This document shows, one piece after another, positions 1 to 7,301 of a stretch of DNA of 64,000 nt. The stretch is taken from the NCBI RefSeq assembly GCF_905372745.1, contig NZ_CAJPQR010000001.1:62001-126000 (forward strand), read 5' to 3'. Each line of letters starts with the position of its first letter. The first letter of the stretch is position 1. This DNA is from an uncultured Campylobacter sp. (GTDB lineage Bacteria > Campylobacterota > Campylobacteria > Campylobacterales > Campylobacteraceae). The notes beneath the pieces were generated by a model. The model was not told where the DNA came from. It worked only from the letters and a program-made list of their open reading frames with translations, and made no database searches. Made by a program: the position numbers and the translations under genes.

Positions 1-2
1 CG

Positions 3-281
3 GCTAGCTACGACGTCGGCTCGCACTTTAACGTCGTGCTGCTATCGGTGCCTGAAGGCGACGATAAGGTGGCCAAATATCCCGTGATGTTTCGCGCCGC
101 CGATCTCATCGTGATAACTAAAACTTCGCTGTTGCCGCATTTTGAATTTGACGTGAAAAAAGTCGTCAAAGAGGCTCGTAAACTAAATCCAAAAGTCGAT
201 GTTGTCGAGCTTGACGCAAAAACGGGCGAGGGCATGGAGAAGTGGCTGGATTTTTTAAAATTTAAAAAAGAGCTTAGATAA
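3..281 (+). CDS. hypB: HypB, hydrogenase nickel incorporation GTPase (C-terminal part)
   Basis: Only the last 92 codons are in the window; the reading frame is open from base 3, so the gene starts upstream. HypB is a cytoplasmic GTPase that works with HypA to deliver nickel to the large subunit of NiFe hydrogenase. The visible part includes the stretch VLLSVPEGDDK and an ADLIVITKTSLLP segment where the guanine-specificity motif lies; the usual NKxD reads TKTS here, a deviation also met in related HypB proteins. The stop overlaps the hypC start by one base, and hypC, hypD, hypE and hypA follow, which settles the identity. Confidence 0.9.
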   Translation, partial: ASYDVGSHFNVVLLSVPEGDDKVAKYPVMFRAADLIVITKTSLLPHFEFDVKKVVKEARKLNPKVDVVELDAKTGEGMEKWLDFLKFKKELR

Positions 282-595
282 TGTGCCTATCAATCCCGTC
301 AAAAGTGGTCGCGATCGACAAAGATAACGTCGCTACCGTAGAGACGCTAGGCGTGAGTCGCCGCGTGAGCCTCGATCTCATCGCCGAGCCCGTAGCAGTT
401 GGCGAATATGTACTCATCCACGTCGGCTACGCGATGGAGAAAATCGATACGAAATTTGCGCTAGAAAGCATCGAAATCTACCGCCAAATCGCCCAAGATA
501 TGCAAAACGGCCAGATCGGCGCAGACGAGGGCGACGCGGGACTAGGCGCCATGCAAGCGGCGGCAAATAAGCCGGAATCAAAGGAAAAAGCGTGA
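281..595 (+). CDS. hypC: HypC, hydrogenase maturation chaperone
   Basis: This 104-residue protein begins MCLSIPSKVV, the HypC/HypG/HupF signature. The cysteine at position 2 binds the iron atom that carries cyanide and CO ligands while it is built on HypD and passed to the hydrogenase large subunit. The core domain covers about residues 1-75; the polar, Ala/Glu/Gly-rich C-terminal 25-30 residues are longer than in the E. coli protein and probably flexible. The start overlaps the hypB stop by one base and the stop overlaps the hypD start by four bases, so it is translationally coupled on both sides. Confidence 0.96.
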   Translation: MCLSIPSKVVAIDKDNVATVETLGVSRRVSLDLIAEPVAVGEYVLIHVGYAMEKIDTKFALESIEIYRQIAQDMQNGQIGADEGDAGLGAMQAAANKPESKEKA

Positions 596-1689
596 ATCTA
601 ATCAATGATTTTCGCGATAAAGAGCTTATTTTAGCGCTTTCAAAACTCATCAAAAAAGAGAGTGTAAAACCGCTAAATATCATGGAAATTTGCGGCGGAC
701 ACACGCACTCGATCATGAAATTCGGCCTACCGCAGCTAGTCGGCGAACATATAAATTTCGTCCACGGCCCGGGCTGTCCAGTCTGCGTGATGCCAAGAAG
801 CCGCATAGACGAGGCTATCAAGCTAGCCCAGATGCCGGGCGCGATCCTCTGCACTCTAGCCGATATGATGAGAGTCCCTGGCTCAAACACCAGCCTGCAA
901 AAGCTGCGCGGCGAGGGTTGCGACATCAGAGCGCTATATAGCCCGCTAGACTGTATCAAGATCGCGCGCGAAAATCCCGAAAAGAGCGTGATATTTTTCG
1001 CGATCGGGTTTGAGACGACGACGCCTATGAGCGCAAATTTGGTGCAAAAGACGCTAGAGCTCGGGCTAAAAAATCTATTTTTCCATATAAATCACGTTAC
1101 GGTCCCCGCACCAGTGCGAGCGATCCTAAACGACGAGGACGTCAAAATCGACGCGTTTTTGGGCCCTAGCCACGTGAGCGTGATCACGGGATACGGCATC
1201 TACGAGAGTATCGCGGCCGAGTATAAAAAGCCTATCGCGGTTAGCGGATTTGAGCCGCTTGATCTGATGGACGGCATCCTAAACCTCGTTCGCCAGCAAA
1301 ATGCGGGCACGCACGAGGTCTATAACGAATACGCCAGAGTCGTCACGCGCGAGGGCAATCAAAAAGCAAAGGCGCTCATAGACGAGTTTTTCGAGCCGTG
1401 CGACTTCTCGTGGCGCGGTCTTGGCGCGATCGCGCAAAGCGGTATGAAGCTGCGCCCCGAGTACGCCGAGCTTGACGCGAGAGTCAAATTTGACTGCAGC
1501 GTGCAAAGCAAAGGCGAGAGCAAGGCCTGTATCTGCCCTGAAATTTTACGCGGGCGAGCAAAGCCCTTCGACTGTAAAATTTTCGCTAAAGCCTGCACGC
1601 CAAAAACCCCGGTTGGCTCGTGCATGGTCTCTAGCGAGGGCGCATGCGCGGCATACTACAAATACGGCGACGTCAAAAGCGCGGGCTAA
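592..1689 (+). CDS. hypD: HypD, hydrogenase Fe(CN)2CO cofactor assembly protein
   Basis: HypD holds a 4Fe-4S cluster and is the scaffold, with HypC, on which the Fe(CN)2CO group of NiFe hydrogenase is put together. The 365-residue length is normal. Family motifs are present: CGGH at residues 34-37, GPGCPVC with cysteines at 62 and 65, and a C-terminal set of cysteines around residues 310-350 fitting the cluster ligands. The GTG start overlaps the end of hypC by four bases, giving coupled translation. hypE follows after a 12-base gap containing an AGGAGG ribosome site. Confidence 0.97.
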   Translation: MNLINDFRDKELILALSKLIKKESVKPLNIMEICGGHTHSIMKFGLPQLVGEHINFVHGPGCPVCVMPRSRIDEAIKLAQMPGAILCTLADMMRVPGSNTSLQKLRGEGCDIRALYSPLDCIKIARENPEKSVIFFAIGFETTTPMSANLVQKTLELGLKNLFFHINHVTVPAPVRAILNDEDVKIDAFLGPSHVSVITGYGIYESIAAEYKKPIAVSGFEPLDLMDGILNLVRQQNAGTHEVYNEYARVVTREGNQKAKALIDEFFEPCDFSWRGLGAIAQSGMKLRPEYAELDARVKFDCSVQSKGESKACICPEILRGRAKPFDCKIFAKACTPKTPVGSCMVSSEGACAAYYKYGDVKSAG

Positions 1690-1701
1690 GAGGAGGCAAA
1701 A

Positions 1702-2751
1702 TTGAGCAAGATAATGCTAAGCCACGGCGGCGGCGGCGAGGAGATGAACTCGCTTATAAACGAGACGATTTTTAGGATATTCGACAATGAAATTTTGCGT
1801 GAGAGCAACGATAGCGCGATATTAAATTTTAGCGATTTTGGCGCGGACGAAAAATCTAGCGACTCGGTAAATTTGACGTCCAAATTTAACGGCAAACTAG
1901 CCTTTAGCACCGATAGCTTCGTGGTTACGCCGATATTTTTTAACGGCGGCGACATCGGTAAGATCGCAGCGTGCGGCACGATAAACGACCTAGCCATGGT
2001 GGGTGCTGAGGCAAAGTACCTAAGCTGCGCGCTAATAGTCGAGGAGGGGTTTGAGATCTCCGAGCTAGAGCGCGTGCTAGGCTCGCTAGCCGCCGTCGCT
2101 CGCGAAAACGGCGTGCAAATCGTCTGCGGCGATACCAAGGTCGTACCGCGCGGTAAATGCGATAAAATTTTTATCAACACGAGCGGTATCGGCGAGATCA
2201 TCTGCGAGGGCGTGGAGCTAAAAAGCCTGCGCGCGGGCGCTAAGATCCTGATCTCGGGCGACGTGGGCAGGCACGGTGCCGTGGTGCTGGCTAGCCGCGA
2301 GGAGCTTGATCTGCAAAGCAAGCTAAAAAGCGACTGCAAAGCGCTAGTGGGCGCGGTAAAGGCGCTGATAGAGGGCGGCGTAAAGCCTCTGTGTATGCGC
2401 GACGCAACGCGCGGCGGACTCTCGGCGGTGCTAAACGAATGGGCGAAATTTAGCGGCCTAGACATCCTCGTGCGCGAGGAAGATATTAGGGTTAGCGACG
2501 AAGTGACGGGCGTTTGCGAGCTGTTTGGCTTTGAGCCTTATGAACTAGCCAACGAGGGTACGTTCGTGCTGGCCGTAGATGAAAAAGACGAGGCGTGCGC
2601 GCTTGAGATTTTACGCAAATTTGACGCTAACGCAGCTTTGATCGGCGAGATTTTGTGTGCTGCAAACGGCCGCGTCATCCTGCAAAACGCATACGGCTCG
2701 AAGCGCTTTTTAGAAGCGCCAAAAGGCGAGCTGCTGCCTAGAATATGCTAG
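1702..2751 (+). CDS. hypE: HypE, carbamoyl dehydratase for hydrogenase cyanide ligands
   Basis: HypE takes a carbamoyl group from HypF on its C-terminal cysteine and dehydrates it with ATP to a thiocyanate, the source of the hydrogenase cyanide ligands. The 349-residue protein has the glycine-rich SHGGGGEEM start of the PurM/AIR-synthase-like fold and ends in PRIC, with the reactive cysteine as the last residue, exactly as the mechanism needs. A TTG start is preceded by a strong AGAGGAGG site. HypF, the partner, is not in this window. Confidence 0.97.
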   Translation: MSKIMLSHGGGGEEMNSLINETIFRIFDNEILRESNDSAILNFSDFGADEKSSDSVNLTSKFNGKLAFSTDSFVVTPIFFNGGDIGKIAACGTINDLAMVGAEAKYLSCALIVEEGFEISELERVLGSLAAVARENGVQIVCGDTKVVPRGKCDKIFINTSGIGEIICEGVELKSLRAGAKILISGDVGRHGAVVLASREELDLQSKLKSDCKALVGAVKALIEGGVKPLCMRDATRGGLSAVLNEWAKFSGLDILVREEDIRVSDEVTGVCELFGFEPYELANEGTFVLAVDEKDEACALEILRKFDANAALIGEILCAANGRVILQNAYGSKRFLEAPKGELLPRIC

Positions 2752-2896
2752 GCGCGGCGATGGATAGATTGAATTTAGGCGTGCTAGATTTTCGGGCTTG
2801 CACGGCGCTGGAATCGCCTTGCAAAATTTATCAAATTTACGCCTTAGACGCGTCCGCACAAATAAAATTCGCTCCGTCCGCAATCAAGGAAATCTG

Positions 2897-3238
2897 ATGC
2901 ACGAACTAAGTATAGTGCAAAGCCTAGTCGCGCTTTGCGAGAAAAACGTCGCCGCAAACGGCGCAAAAGAGGTCGTGAGCCTCGAGGTTCGCATCGGGAG
3001 GCTAAGCGGCGTCGAACCTCACTACCTAGAAAGCGCGTTTGAGGTTTATAAAACGGGTACGATCTGCGAAAATGCCGAGCTTGCAATCATCGTGCAAAAC
3101 GTCGCCGTGGAGTGCAAAAGCTGCGGTTTTAGCGGCGAGCTAAGCGAAAACGACTTCACTTGCCCGACCTGCGGCTCGCAGGAGCTTGAGGTCACGGGCG
3201 GCGAGGATATGCACCTCATGCGCCTTGAGATGCGGTGA
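2897..3238 (+). CDS. hypA: HypA, hydrogenase nickel incorporation protein
   Basis: HypA is the nickel metallochaperone that partners HypB in loading Ni into hydrogenase (and urease in some relatives). The start at 2897 is chosen because it gives the invariant N-terminus MHELSIV with nickel-binding His2 and has an AAGGA site just before it; the frame is open further upstream but that extension does not look like HypA. The 113-residue product carries the zinc site as two CxxC pairs, C73/C76 and C89/C92. It lies 145 bases after hypE, unlike the tightly packed genes before it, so it may have extra expression control. Confidence 0.95.
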   Translation: MHELSIVQSLVALCEKNVAANGAKEVVSLEVRIGRLSGVEPHYLESAFEVYKTGTICENAELAIIVQNVAVECKSCGFSGELSENDFTCPTCGSQELEVTGGEDMHLMRLEMR

Positions 3239-3379
3239 TTTGCTGCAAATTTTAGCTCAAATTCGGTACTTAAATTTGAGCGATTTTTAAAATTTACTTC
3301 CAAAAACGCGGCAAATTTAACAAAACCCTATTTGTTTGCCCCTCTAAAACGCGCCTAGATAAATTTAAAAGGAAGCCTG

Positions 3380-3670
3380 ATGCCCAAATACTCATTTGAA
3401 ACCATAGAACAAATGCTGCTAAAATGCGTAGCCCGGGGCGGCGAACCGGAGCTTAGCTTTCGTCTGCGAGGCGTGGAATACATGATCATCGCCTATGCGT
3501 ATCGCTGTTCGTTTCAAAGGTGCGCGGACGAGACGGGCGCAAACGCGAGCGGCGAGCGGTATTTCGCCACGCTGCAAGAACTCTACGCCGCGCCGCAGAT
3601 AGACGGATGCTCGCTAGAGGAACTTTGGGATGAGGCGGATGAATTTTACTGTCCTAATTTTGAGCCGTGA
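3380..3670 (+). CDS. Small hypothetical protein, 96 aa
   Basis: I do not recognise a family. The gene has a good AAGGAAG ribosome site before its ATG, which supports real translation. The product is acidic, with an aromatic central stretch around residues 28-42 (VEYMIIAYAYRCSF), three cysteines, and an acidic C-terminus (EELWDEADEFYC). No signal peptide or membrane helix is evident, so it is probably cytoplasmic. It follows the hyp operon after 141 bases of AT-rich DNA and precedes a disrupted accessory patch, so a link with hydrogenase maturation is not implied. Confidence 0.65.
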   Translation: MPKYSFETIEQMLLKCVARGGEPELSFRLRGVEYMIIAYAYRCSFQRCADETGANASGERYFATLQELYAAPQIDGCSLEELWDEADEFYCPNFEP

Positions 3671-3817
3671 GACCCCAGATTTGCGCGGCGCAGGCAAACG
3701 CGCGGGTAAATTTGAACTAAATAATATAAATGGGTTCTGCTTGGGATTATAGCGCGAAAGAGCGTGGCGCGGGCGGTAAATTTAGCGCGGAATTTGATGG
3801 TCTCGACCTAGCCGGGT

Positions 3818-4264
3818 GTGCCGAGTCTGGGCCAGCTACGGATTTACGCGAGCGCGGAGGTTTTGCGAGGCGGCTTAAATTTGCAAAGCGGACTTAACGG
3901 CGACGCAAACGCCCAGATGCAGGGTTTAAATTTGAAGCGCAAAAAGAGCAAAAACGTAAAATTTAGCCAAAGCGGTGGCGTGATTGAACAAATTTTACTT
4001 AGCGAGCAGGCTACGGCGTGTTTTACGTTTTCGGACGATTCGCAGTTTTTGGCGTTTGCCGAGTGGACGGCTGATAAAATGCAGCTCGTAAAGGTGCTGT
4101 GGCTAGCGAACATGAGCATAAAAACCGTTGACGGGCTCCAAAGAGTCGCGAAGTTTTTGTCTTTTAAGGACGGTTTGCCGGGTATTTTGGACTCGCCGAT
4201 TTTTATGCCTGAAAGCTTTTGGATGGATGTTTGCGATCTTTTCGGCGATGAGATCAAAGGCTAA
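3818..4264 (+). CDS. Hypothetical protein, possibly a truncated or frameshifted gene
   Basis: An open frame of up to 148 codons beginning with GTG, with no convincing ribosome site. The C-terminal two thirds (from about 3960) look protein-like, with alternating hydrophobic and charged residues and the segment KVLWLANMSIKTVDGL. The first 40 residues overlap another short open frame, 3730-3897, in a different phase. One reading is that an original gene started near 3730 and changed frame around 3820-3897. I cannot name a family. The next 1 kb downstream holds decayed genes, so decay here would be unsurprising. Confidence 0.35.
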   Translation: MPSLGQLRIYASAEVLRGGLNLQSGLNGDANAQMQGLNLKRKKSKNVKFSQSGGVIEQILLSEQATACFTFSDDSQFLAFAEWTADKMQLVKVLWLANMSIKTVDGLQRVAKFLSFKDGLPGILDSPIFMPESFWMDVCDLFGDEIKG

Positions 4265-4356
4265 ATTTGACGCTACAAAACGCCCGCGCCGCTAGCGATA
4301 AATTTAAAACGCAAGCAAATTTAATAAAAATCGTAGTCCCAGCAAGACGGCGCAAA

Positions 4357-4712
4357 ATGCCAAAGCCAGCCGCAAATTTGCAGGAAATACACAAAAATCT
4401 ACTGCCAGTGCGCTAATTTTATAGTGGCCGTTTTTTGCCTTGAGCGCATTTTGTGCGTCTGCGTACTGTATCTATGCCTAGTTATCTTGCTAGCTTCGGC
4501 GCCGTTTTTATCAAATTTGACGCGGACGCGATTTTGGCTCTACGGCGCGAAATATCGCAGCGAGGCTCACGGTTTTCGTTGTTTTACCGCCGTACGCGGT
4601 CTATAAAGATTACAAATTTACGAAAATCCGCAGCGAGCCAGTCTATTTTAAGGGCGAAATTTTTGCTATGCGGTTATCGGCGCTGGTATTTTGGACTTTT
4701 TAGCCTCTAAAA
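4357..4712 (+). pseudogene. Decayed membrane-protein gene, tandem copy 1
   Basis: No intact gene is present, but fragments in different frames match those of a second copy about 361 bases downstream. One frame gives ASFGAVFIKFDADAI; after a missing T in the run near 4533 (four T here, five in copy 2) the later part is read in another frame as VYKDYKFTKI, then EIFAMRLSALVFW to a stop near 4700. Copy 2 has ASFGAVFIKFNADAI and VYKDCKFTKI. Conservation at protein level across frame breaks argues for a former coding gene. Family unknown; it looks like a small hydrophobic membrane protein. Confidence 0.5.
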
Positions 4713-4734
4713 TGTAAATTTAGTATGCACCGAG

Positions 4735-5250
4735 TGCCAAAACCGACCGCAAATTTACAAATCTACGGCCGCAAGTCGATTATTAGAAGCCATTTTTTTT
4801 CCGAGAGTGTTTAGCGCGTCTACATACTACATCTACGCCAGGTTGTCTTGCTAGCTTCGGCGCCGTTTTTATCAAATTTAACGCGGACGCGATTTTTGGC
4901 TTTGCGGCGCGAAGTATCGCGGAGACGTTTGGCGTTTTGCTCACGGTTTTAGCGGTTTTACCGCCGTATGCGGTCTATAAAGATTGCAAATTTACAAAAA
5001 TCTTCGACAAACCTAGCCTATTTTAATGGCTAAATTTTTGCCGCGCGGTTATCGGTGCTTGTATTTTGGGCTTTATTTTCGACTCGGTTTTTTGCCGCAT
5101 TTAAGTATGGCGCTCATGTCGGCATCCCGTGCGCGCTGTTTTGTCATATCAAAAATAGCAAAGAGCACAAATTTGATTAAATTTGCCAAAAGCCCACGAG
5201 TGCAAGGAGCAGCCAAGCGGCGCGGAGTATCAAATTTGGCTTTATTTAAC
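4735..5250 (+). pseudogene. Decayed membrane-protein gene, tandem copy 2
   Basis: This copy keeps the longer readable stretch: in one frame from about 4840 it gives ASFGAVFIKFNADAI followed by a hydrophobic helix (GVLLTVLAVLPPYAVY), then VYKDCKFTKIFDKPSLF and an in-frame TAA near 5024. Beyond the stop the same frame continues with a second hydrophobic helix, AVIGACILGFIFDSVF, to another stop. A downstream fragment near 5183-5250 in a shifted phase (HECKEQPSGAEYQIWLYL) may be its old C-terminus. There is no clear start codon with a ribosome site. It is best read as a pseudogene, or a gene with accumulated errors. Confidence 0.5.
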
Positions 5251-5257
5251 CCGCAAA

Positions 5258-6121
5258 CTAGCGGTCAAGACCCAAAACCTCCCGTGCCTTTTGCTTGCAC
5301 GCCTCAAATTTTTGCTCAAGCTCCGCGCGCTTTTGCGCCTCGTTTTTAGCTCCTATCTTGATATGTCCCGAGCCTCGCCCTAAAAATTTTACATATCCCG
5401 TATCCTTAAACTCCGTCGTAAGCGGCATCTTCGCGCCCTCTACGCCCTCGCAGACGAGCTGTACTAATGCGTATTCTTCTAGCGCGAAGGCTTGGGGGTA
5501 GATGTTTATTTTCTTTAAATTTTTAAGCGCGACAAGCGGCAAGAGCGCCGGATAAGGCGCTTTGCACTTCACCCAAATGAGCTTTAGCGCCTCAAGCGCG
5601 CCTAAATCTCTTAAAAACTCAAAGTCTTTAATCGGCTGATCCCAATCAAGAGTGCCGTTTATGCCTAGATACCGCAGCGAAGCTATGCCGCTAAGCCCAG
5701 AAAAATCGCTAACTCTTCGTAAATTTTCAAAATGCGCCGATTTTAGGCTCTTTAGCTCCCTTAGCGGCGAAAGATCGCAAAAGCCGGAGACGTACTCCAA
5801 AACCAGCTCGCGCAAAAGAGGCAACCTGGCTAGAAAATCGATATTTTTTACTTGGATTTTGGTTATGCGTAGGCGCTCTAGACGTTTTAGCTTAGGCAGT
5901 GCGGCGATTTGCTCCTTGCTAGGCAAGTGCAGCGTAAGCTCCTCTAGTCCTTCGCACTCAAAAATCCGCTCCCAAAGAGGCGTATCGGCACCCACGGTAG
6001 CGATCTTTAGATTTTCATTAGCTTGCGTGCCGCTTAGCATATACCTAAAACGCTCGCCGCCCGGCACCATCGCCCAGTAATCGTCTCTGCCCTCTAGCAT
6101 ATCCCCAAAGTGATGAATCAT
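5258..6121 (-). CDS. Leucine-rich-repeat protein
   Basis: The 287-residue protein contains about six irregular leucine-rich repeats between residues 55 and 215 (for example LEELTLHLPSKEQIAALPKL and LRELVLEYVSGFCDLSPL), a fold usually used for protein-protein contact. The N-terminal 50 residues form a cap with aromatic residues. The last 50 residues are a basic, charged tail likely to be helical. There is no signal peptide, so a cytoplasmic or effector-like location is possible but not shown. The ATG has an AAAGGAA site. It is a single-gene minus-strand unit beside the decayed genes, suggesting an accessory region. Confidence 0.75.
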   Translation of the reverse strand: MIHHFGDMLEGRDDYWAMVPGGERFRYMLSGTQANENLKIATVGADTPLWERIFECEGLEELTLHLPSKEQIAALPKLKRLERLRITKIQVKNIDFLARLPLLRELVLEYVSGFCDLSPLRELKSLKSAHFENLRRVSDFSGLSGIASLRYLGINGTLDWDQPIKDFEFLRDLGALEALKLIWVKCKAPYPALLPLVALKNLKKINIYPQAFALEEYALVQLVCEGVEGAKMPLTTEFKDTGYVKFLGRGSGHIKIGAKNEAQKRAELEQKFEACKQKAREVLGLDR

Positions 6122-6331
6122 TTAGTATTCCTTTATTTACTTTATCTAAAAGCGTTTAAATTTAGCCGTCTTTTTTGCGGGCAAGATTTAGTGTTTTTGC
6201 TTATTAAATTTAGCTTTGGCGCGATTATAGCTTAAATTTGCAACTATAAAAAGAGCCGCTTAAAAACGGCGCCAAAGCGATAAAACCCGTGTCTGCAAAG
6301 AAAATAAAGACATTTTAAACGCCGTTTTTGG

Positions 6332-6337
6332 TATAAT
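6332..6337 (+). promoter_or_regulatory. Probable sigma-70 -10 box for the pseudopilin gene
   Basis: A perfect TATAAT preceded by a T-rich stretch (GCCGTTTTTGG) lies 28 bases before the pseudopilin start. Campylobacter sigma-70 promoters typically show a strong -10 box and T-rich upstream DNA in place of a clear -35, which fits. Confidence 0.55.
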
Positions 6338-6364
6338 CGCGAAAAATTAAAACAAAGGAGAAAA

Positions 6365-7030
6365 GTGAAAACAATGGCAAATAAATACTTAGTAACAGGA
6401 CTAACTCTCCAAGAAGCCCGAAAAAATACGAAAAACACAAGCTCGTTCGCAACAAAAAAAGCTTTTACTATGATAGAGCTGATATTTGTCATCATTATAA
6501 TAGGTACTCTAGCGGCTATAGCCGTACCTAGGCTAAACGTAGGCAGGCAGGAAGCAGAGGCTATGAGAGAGTTTAAAAATATAGTAAATGTTCTTGACGA
6601 GGCACAGCAGTACTTTGCCGCGCATGGTAATGCTCATTTTGGTTTTGAGGGAACACGTAACTTTACAACGAAAAAAGACGGCTTTAGAGTAGAGTATGAT
6701 ACCTATGAAACGTTTTTTTCAGATAGTATTTATGACCCTGATAGTCAGAGTGCTAACTATGCTAGCGTAAATGAAATTGTAAACCTAGGGGACGGTTATG
6801 TATGCTTTAAAGTTGGGCGCGGGAACTACTATAGCGTAGTCGCGGGAAGGATCGTTCCGAGATATGCCGTAACTCTACAATATAGCGGAGTGAGTTCTGG
6901 CCTAAGAAACGCGCTATGTAACAGGGTATTAGACCTTTTAAGGGAAAAATATCCGCCTAATTTTGACGCGATGCCGGATACGCATATAATAGACTATGAA
7001 TATCGTAACGGAATGATGGGAACTTATTAG
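6365..7030 (+). CDS. Type II pseudopilin / prepilin-like protein
   Basis: The protein has the class III signal of pilins and pseudopilins: basic KK, cleavage between Ala33 and Phe34, Glu38 at mature position +5, and a hydrophobic helix (MIELIFVIIIIGTLAAIAVP). The first 33 residues form an unusually long leader. The GTG at 6365 sits only four bases after AAAGGAG; an ATG at 6374 is an alternative, leaving a leader of 30. The approximately 165-residue soluble domain has one cysteine pair. It has its own promoter and terminator, and no secretion or pilus machinery nearby. A paralogue lies at 40235-40885. Confidence 0.85.
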   Translation: MKTMANKYLVTGLTLQEARKNTKNTSSFATKKAFTMIELIFVIIIIGTLAAIAVPRLNVGRQEAEAMREFKNIVNVLDEAQQYFAAHGNAHFGFEGTRNFTTKKDGFRVEYDTYETFFSDSIYDPDSQSANYASVNEIVNLGDGYVCFKVGRGNYYSVVAGRIVPRYAVTLQYSGVSSGLRNALCNRVLDLLREKYPPNFDAMPDTHIIDYEYRNGMMGTY

Positions 7031-7042
7031 TAATTAATTTAC

Positions 7043-7087
7043 AGGCTTATCTCGCACGATACACCTTGGATGAGATAAGCCTCTTTT
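7043..7087 (+). terminator. Rho-independent terminator after the pseudopilin gene
   Basis: A perfect 11-base inverted repeat, AGGCTTATCTC at 7043-7053 and GAGATAAGCCT at 7072-7082, with an 18-base loop, is followed by CTTTT. It begins 13 bases after the pseudopilin stop and closes a one-gene unit. Confidence 0.75.
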
Positions 7088-7301
7088 ACTGCATTATTTT
7101 ATATGATACTCTAAAAAACAGATATCAAACCGACAAATTACCCAAACATTTGATGCGCGCCTAAATAAAACTTCGTCAAATTTACGTCTGACGGCTTGCG
7201 CTAAAACGGTTCAAATTTAACCTCTAGCGTTTTAGCTAGATTTAAAAGCAAATTTAAGACGTCTGCGCCGCAAAAACAAAGGCAAGAGCAAGTCCGAAAA
7301 C

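Noticed and set aside
1686..2465. Long minus-strand open frame opposite hypE
   Set aside because: It is the antisense of a clear hypE gene, with serine/proline-rich composition and no motif.
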